Source: Mucilaginibacter sp. (GTDB lineage: Bacteria > Bacteroidota > Bacteroidia > Sphingobacteriales > Sphingobacteriaceae). From it: DNA of 11,413 bases. The stretch covers positions 1 to 11,413 of the forward strand of contig JACMRC010000506.1 in assembly GCA_014376655.1 (NCBI GenBank), written 5' to 3'. Position numbers and translations under genes: made by a program. Positions within the stretch are counted from its first letter, which is position 1. Every line of letters starts with the position of its first letter. This document shows positions 8,401-11,413 of the stretch, piece by piece. The notes under the pieces were generated by a model. That model was given only the letters and a program-made list of their open reading frames with translations, was not told where the DNA came from and searched no databases.

Positions 8401-9014
8401 GAGCAAATAACCTTTACGTTATATTTCTTAGCGTATTTAAGCAGTGTGTTATTGATGATCTCCTGCTCGGGGATCTCATGTCGTTGTACCTCGATGTAAT
8501 AATCTTCGCCAAAAAGGTCCAACCACCATTTAAATTCGGTTTCGGCTTCATCAGATGTTCCTCTTAAAATAGTTTGGGGTACAGATGCGCCAATACAGCA
8601 AGTAGTGGCAATAAGCCCTTTATGATATTTCAATATCAATTCCTTATCAATCCTCGGCCATTTGCTGTAAAGGCCCTCCATGTAGCCGTAACTACATAGC
8701 TTAACAAGGTTTTTATAACCTTCGGGGTTTTTAGCCAGTAATAACTGGTGGCGGCGTACGTCTTTCTTCTCTTTGGTAAATTGTTTTTTGTGCCTGTCCT
8801 CAACTACATAAAACTCGCAACCTACAATAGGTTTTACGTTATGCTTGCCTGCTTCGGCCACAAACTTAAACGCGCCAAACATATTACCGTGGTCGGTAAT
8901 GGCCAGGGCCTTCATACCATCGCCGGCTGCCTTCTTAAATAGTTTTGATATATCGGCAGCACCGTCAAGTAATGAAAACTGGGTATGTACGTGTAAGTGC
9001 GAAAAATCGGGCAT
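5430..9014 (-). CDS. dnaE: DNA polymerase III subunit alpha
   Basis: This is the replicative polymerase subunit, 1194 residues, close to the 1160 of E. coli DnaE. An N-terminal PHP domain opens with HLHVHTQFSLLDG (6-18). All nine expected metal ligands appear present: H8, H10, D17, H42, E67, H89, C140, D207 and H209. The family C polymerase core carries GPGRGSAAGS (379-388) and catalytic aspartates D421 and D423 in MPDIDTDFD, with the third, D575, in KMDFLGLKTL. Conserved YRPGP (654-658) and YQEQVM (695-700) follow. A helix-hairpin-helix sits at about 842-854 (GLTGVKGVG). The internal sliding-clamp motif is QSSLF (936-940), and an OB-fold spans about 1027-1075. The C-terminal region, which in E. 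coli contacts tau, is present. No intein or frameshift is seen. The gene is transcribed away from the TamB-like gene and ends at a terminator shared with the ABC operon. The ATG at 9014 is set by the PHP motif beginning at residue 6. Confidence 0.98.
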   Translation of the reverse strand: MPDFSHLHVHTQFSLLDGAADISKLFKKAAGDGMKALAITDHGNMFGAFKFVAEAGKHNVKPIVGCEFYVVEDRHKKQFTKEKKDVRRHQLLLAKNPEGYKNLVKLCSYGYMEGLYSKWPRIDKELILKYHKGLIATTCCIGASVPQTILRGTSDEAETEFKWWLDLFGEDYYIEVQRHEIPEQEIINNTLLKYAKKYNVKVICSNDSHYVDQQDSNAHDILLCVNTGDMQSTPIATDEEGGKGYRFGFPNDQFYFKTQAEMGKVFHDIPESLDNTNEIVDKVEVLKLKRDILLPNFVIPQEFKIHSDSTPDADTLNQWEYLKHLTFTGAKERYIDISPEVEERINFELFTIRTMGFAGYFLIVADFIKHGRDIGVFIGPGRGSAAGSVVAYCTGITNIDPMKYNLLFERFLNPDRKSMPDIDTDFDDAGRQKVIDYVVEKYGKNQVAQIITYGSMAARTSIQDVGRVLDMPLSDVTALKKLVPDTLGINLKQAIEQVPELAEIYKSTELKGIVLREAEKLEGSVRNTGVHAAGIIIAPYDLTDIVPVATAKDSDLLVTQYDGRVIEDAGVIKMDFLGLKTLTILKDALRLIKQNHGVEISIDYIPLDDQLTFELYQRGDTNGTFQFESDGMQMYLRDLKPDKFEDLIAMNALYRPGPIEYIPSFIKRKHGYEPVAFDLPDMEEYLGETYGITVYQEQVMLLSQKLADFSKGDADVLRKAMGKKQIEVLNKMEAQFMDGATAKGHPKDKLTKVWNDWKAFAQYAFNKSHSTCYAFVAYQTAYLKAHYPSEYMAAVLNNQNNMEKITFFMEECRRMGVEVLGPDINESDMAFAVNKKGQIRFGLTGVKGVGDKAVESIIEERTERGAYTSVYDFAQRSNTRSVNRKSYENLVYGGAFDEFGLNRAQFFAKTENGILTGVERLIKYANDYQNTQSTTQSSLFGGSIASFIPEPAMPDSDEWPLIEKLKYEKEVIGIYLTGHPLDNYKLEMEKYCNTTISELKNMQKARSGEGGEEVMNAFAQLRKRGEVCVGGLVGNAQHKMTKTGKPFGTFILEDYNESYEFAMFGEDYIKFKALMVNGYFLHIKGNIEEKFRQKDNWDLRIASISLLSEMRDKLTKSITVFIELNALNDQLLNNIQDAIETNNHRYPMKNCTLRFRVRDEAMLIEMPSKSYKVNPSDDLMADILSVTNSAAVLN

Positions 9015-9044
9015 CGTATAATTCTATATTTTTGGGGACAAATA

Positions 9045-9052
9045 CAAATCTA
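9045..9052 (-). promoter_or_regulatory. Possible dnaE -7 promoter element
   Basis: On the minus strand TAGATTTG lies 30 nt before the dnaE ATG and matches the Bacteroidota TAnnTTTG -7 consensus exactly. No clear TTG element occurs at the expected 17-23 nt upstream, so the promoter call is tentative. Confidence 0.4.
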
Positions 9053-9207
9053 CCAAAAAACACTTGGGCGTTTATTGGATGTTGAAAACTCAGTAATTAC
9101 TTTTTGCTAAACAGAATGCGAATATTTAAGTATAAAAAGTAAACATTTTGCACACTTATTGTTTAATATACAACAGTAACGACTTAACCTTTGAAAATAA
9201 TATAAAA

Positions 9208-11413
9208 TTGGGACGATTTGGGCGTATAGCTTTAAAAACTATTCTTTGGATAATTGCAAGTGTCATCTTTCTGGTGTTACTTGTAGTCATTTTAATACAG
9301 GTACCTTCCATACAAAACTTTGTTAAAGACAAGGCGGTAACTTTTTTGCAAAATAAAATTCATACCAAGGTAGAGATAGGCCATATAAGCCTGGGCCTGC
9401 CAAAGCTGTTGGTTTTAGAGGATGTTTATTTTGAGGACCAGAAAAAAGATACTCTTATAGCCGGCGATAAATTGAAGGTCGATATCAGCATGCTGCAATT
9501 ACTGCACCATAAAGTTGAGATCAACGAGATAAATCTACAGGGCATCACCGCAAAAATAAGTCGCGGCAAAGACAGCGTTTTTAACTTCGATTACATTATG
9601 AAAGCTTTTGCAGGCGAGCAAAAGAAAGAAGTAAAGCCCACTGACACAGCATCAACCATGAAATTCTCGATGGATAAGATCATCCTCGACCATATAAACG
9701 TAACATATAAAGATGCTATAAGCGGTAATGACGTAAAGTTTTTGTTGGGACATTTTGATACCCGAATCAAAGATTTTGATTTGGATAAGATGAAATTCAC
9801 TATCCCTAAGATCAACGTATCCGGCGTTTACGCCCAGGTTATCCAAACCGCTGTAACACCACCACCGCCAGATACTACTACCACCCCACTTAATATGGAG
9901 CTCACTTTGGGCACCATTGATATTTCAAAAGTCCGCGTGGTTTACCGTACCGTTGAAATGGATGCTAATGTTGACCTGAGCAAGTTTTTAATTGAGATGG
10001 ATAAGATCGACCTTAAAAATCAAAAGGTAGGCATTAAAAGCATTGATCTAAATGATACCAAAGCCATACTAACTTTTGCAAAGCCACAGACGGTTAAAAA
10101 AGAAATTGTTAAGGCGATAAAGAAATTAGACACCCTAACATCAAACCCAAACAAAAGTGGCTGGATCGCTACACTGGGCAGGATAAAATTTGTTAACGAT
10201 GATATTAAGTTTGATAATGAAGTACAAGCCCCAATAACTAAAGGTTTGGATTTTGCGCACATGCATATCACCAACCTTAATGCCGATGCAGAGAACATAG
10301 CTTATAACCCTGATTCACTTTCGGGTAAGATCAATTCGTTTACGTTTAATGAAAGGAGTGGTTTAACCATTAACAGGTTTCATACTGCTTTCTTTTACGG
10401 TCCAACAAATGCTTACTTAAACGACTTATTGGTTGAGACACCACGAACCGTTATTCAAAAACAAGTGCGGGTTAGCTATCCGTCTATCGAAGCCATCACC
10501 AAAAATATCGGTCTGCTGCATGTTAATGCTAATGTTGACGGTAGCAGGATCAGCCTAAAAGATGTTTTATTACTGATGCCAACGATGGCAAGCATGGAGC
10601 CTTTTAAAAGTTCGCCAAACTCTGTGTTCAGGATCGATGGAAAAGTGCAGGGTGCAGTTAATAATTTAAACATTCCTTCCTTAGAGATTCGGGGGTTAAA
10701 CAACACCCACATTAAAGCATCGGCCAAATTAAAAGGTCTGCCTGATATGAAGAAGGCTTATTTTGATGTTAATATAGCCGACTTTAACACCAGCGCAACA
10801 GATATTGCCAAACTGGTTCCGAAGGGAACAATCCCGGCGAATATTAGTATCCCGGCCAGTATGAACCTTAAAGGCAGCTTTAAAGGCGGCATGACCAGCT
10901 TTAACACCAAGCTAAACTTACGATCAACTTATGGCGCTGCAGATTTGGTTGCCTCGTTAAAAAATGGAAATAGTAAAACCGGTGCTACTTATACAGCCAA
11001 TATAAAGGCCAATAACTTAAATGTTGGGGCACTTACCAAACAGCCACAAATGGTGGGCATGGTTACGCTATCGGCAAATGTTAAGGGCCGCGGGCTTGAT
11101 CCTAAAAAAGCCAGCTTGCAATTTGACGGCAATGTAGCGCAGGCTTATGTTAAAGGTTACAACTATAAAAACCTGCAGCTTAAAGGCACTGCAACTAATG
11201 GCAACTATACTGTGGTGTCTAAAATGAAGGATGCTAACATCAGCTTTACTTTGGATGCTAAGGCAAACCTGAATAAGAAATATCCATCGGTAAAAGCTAA
11301 TTTAATGTTGGACAGTTTGAACCTGGAGGCATTGCATTTTACCACTACCCCCATGCGCCTACACGGTAAAGTTGTTGCCGATGTACCAACTGCCGACCCC
11401 GATTACCTGAACG
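9208..11413 (+). CDS. TamB/AsmA-like translocation and assembly module protein, C-terminus cut by window edge
   Basis: The plus strand stays open from 9136 to the window end. From TTG at 9208 it gives 735 codons of a protein whose relatives usually exceed 1400 residues, so roughly half or more is missing. The N-terminus is GRFGRIALK followed by one membrane helix (about 8-30). After it comes VPSIQNFVKDKAVTFLQNK, the typical AsmA/TamB opening, and EIGHISLGLPKLLVLEDV. The rest is long, beta-rich and repetitive, with alternating short strands such as KVEINEINLQGI and SIDLNDTKAIL, as expected for the TamB beta-taco that spans the periplasm. A proline/threonine linker (VTPPPPDTTTTPL) lies at about 216-228. 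TamB-like proteins are anchored in the inner membrane and act in outer-membrane protein assembly or phospholipid transport to the outer membrane. No in-frame ATG exists before 9490, and starting there would remove the membrane helix. TTG at 9208 follows an A-rich tract (AAAATAATATAAAA) and is preferred over TTG at 9148. Confidence 0.85.
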   Translation, partial: MGRFGRIALKTILWIIASVIFLVLLVVILIQVPSIQNFVKDKAVTFLQNKIHTKVEIGHISLGLPKLLVLEDVYFEDQKKDTLIAGDKLKVDISMLQLLHHKVEINEINLQGITAKISRGKDSVFNFDYIMKAFAGEQKKEVKPTDTASTMKFSMDKIILDHINVTYKDAISGNDVKFLLGHFDTRIKDFDLDKMKFTIPKINVSGVYAQVIQTAVTPPPPDTTTTPLNMELTLGTIDISKVRVVYRTVEMDANVDLSKFLIEMDKIDLKNQKVGIKSIDLNDTKAILTFAKPQTVKKEIVKAIKKLDTLTSNPNKSGWIATLGRIKFVNDDIKFDNEVQAPITKGLDFAHMHITNLNADAENIAYNPDSLSGKINSFTFNERSGLTINRFHTAFFYGPTNAYLNDLLVETPRTVIQKQVRVSYPSIEAITKNIGLLHVNANVDGSRISLKDVLLLMPTMASMEPFKSSPNSVFRIDGKVQGAVNNLNIPSLEIRGLNNTHIKASAKLKGLPDMKKAYFDVNIADFNTSATDIAKLVPKGTIPANISIPASMNLKGSFKGGMTSFNTKLNLRSTYGAADLVASLKNGNSKTGATYTANIKANNLNVGALTKQPQMVGMVTLSANVKGRGLDPKKASLQFDGNVAQAYVKGYNYKNLQLKGTATNGNYTVVSKMKDANISFTLDAKANLNKKYPSVKANLMLDSLNLEALHFTTTPMRLHGKVVADVPTADPDYLN

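Noticed and set aside
5590..8942. Plus-strand open frames inside dnaE
   Set aside because: All are 60-75 codons and antisense to highly conserved polymerase sequence, which explains them.
9159..9193. TTG plus AACCTTTG as a promoter for the TamB-like gene
   Set aside because: The -7 element lacks the leading T, and the 24-nt spacer is longer than usual; too weak to list as a feature.
9591..10727. Several minus-strand open frames within the TamB-like gene
   Set aside because: The plus-strand frame is open and family-like across the whole stretch; the antisense frames are short, overlap one another and show no recognisable domains.

Overview
The window looks like ordinary chromosomal DNA from a member of the Bacteroidota, most likely a sphingobacterium of the Mucilaginibacter/Pedobacter type. 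The genus is an inference from protein style only. The support is moderate-to-low GC with A-rich leaders lacking strong Shine-Dalgarno sites, a Bacteroidota-type promoter (TTG, 21-nt spacer, TATATTTG) before trxA, and gene families typical of the phylum: a two-gene ABC exporter with a 12-helix permease, a TamB-like inner-membrane protein and a long GH130 protein.

Layout. Positions 1-1227 (minus) hold the first 409 codons of a GH130 glycosidase/phosphorylase-family protein that runs off the left edge. A 177-bp gap (1228-1404) follows, containing a GAGTGAAT-based inverted and tandem repeat. Next come a DUF58 protein with a vWA-like fold (1405-2325, minus) and thioredoxin (2397-2717, minus), separated by a clear intrinsic terminator at 2344-2374. 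A divergent gap (2718-2912) carries the trxA promoter. Two plus-strand genes form an ABC exporter operon: ATPase at 2913-3686 and permease at 3693-5387, 6 nt apart. They converge on dnaE (5430-9014, minus) and share a bidirectional terminator hairpin with it. A second divergent gap (9015-9207) precedes a plus-strand TamB/AsmA-like gene (9208 onward) that runs off the right edge.

How the genes relate. dnaE is the replicative polymerase and trxA the general disulfide reductant. The ABC pair and the TamB-like protein act at the cell envelope. DUF58 and GH130 have no firm role here. Gene order and terminators suggest mostly independent transcription units; the ABC pair is the only clear operon.

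I see no mobile element, CRISPR array, RNA gene or defence system, and I do not think the window holds a new multi-gene system. The points most worth checking are the intergenic repeat, the large N-terminal region of the GH130 protein, the complete set of PHP metal ligands in DnaE (predicted proofreading), and the apparent non-ATG start of the TamB-like gene.
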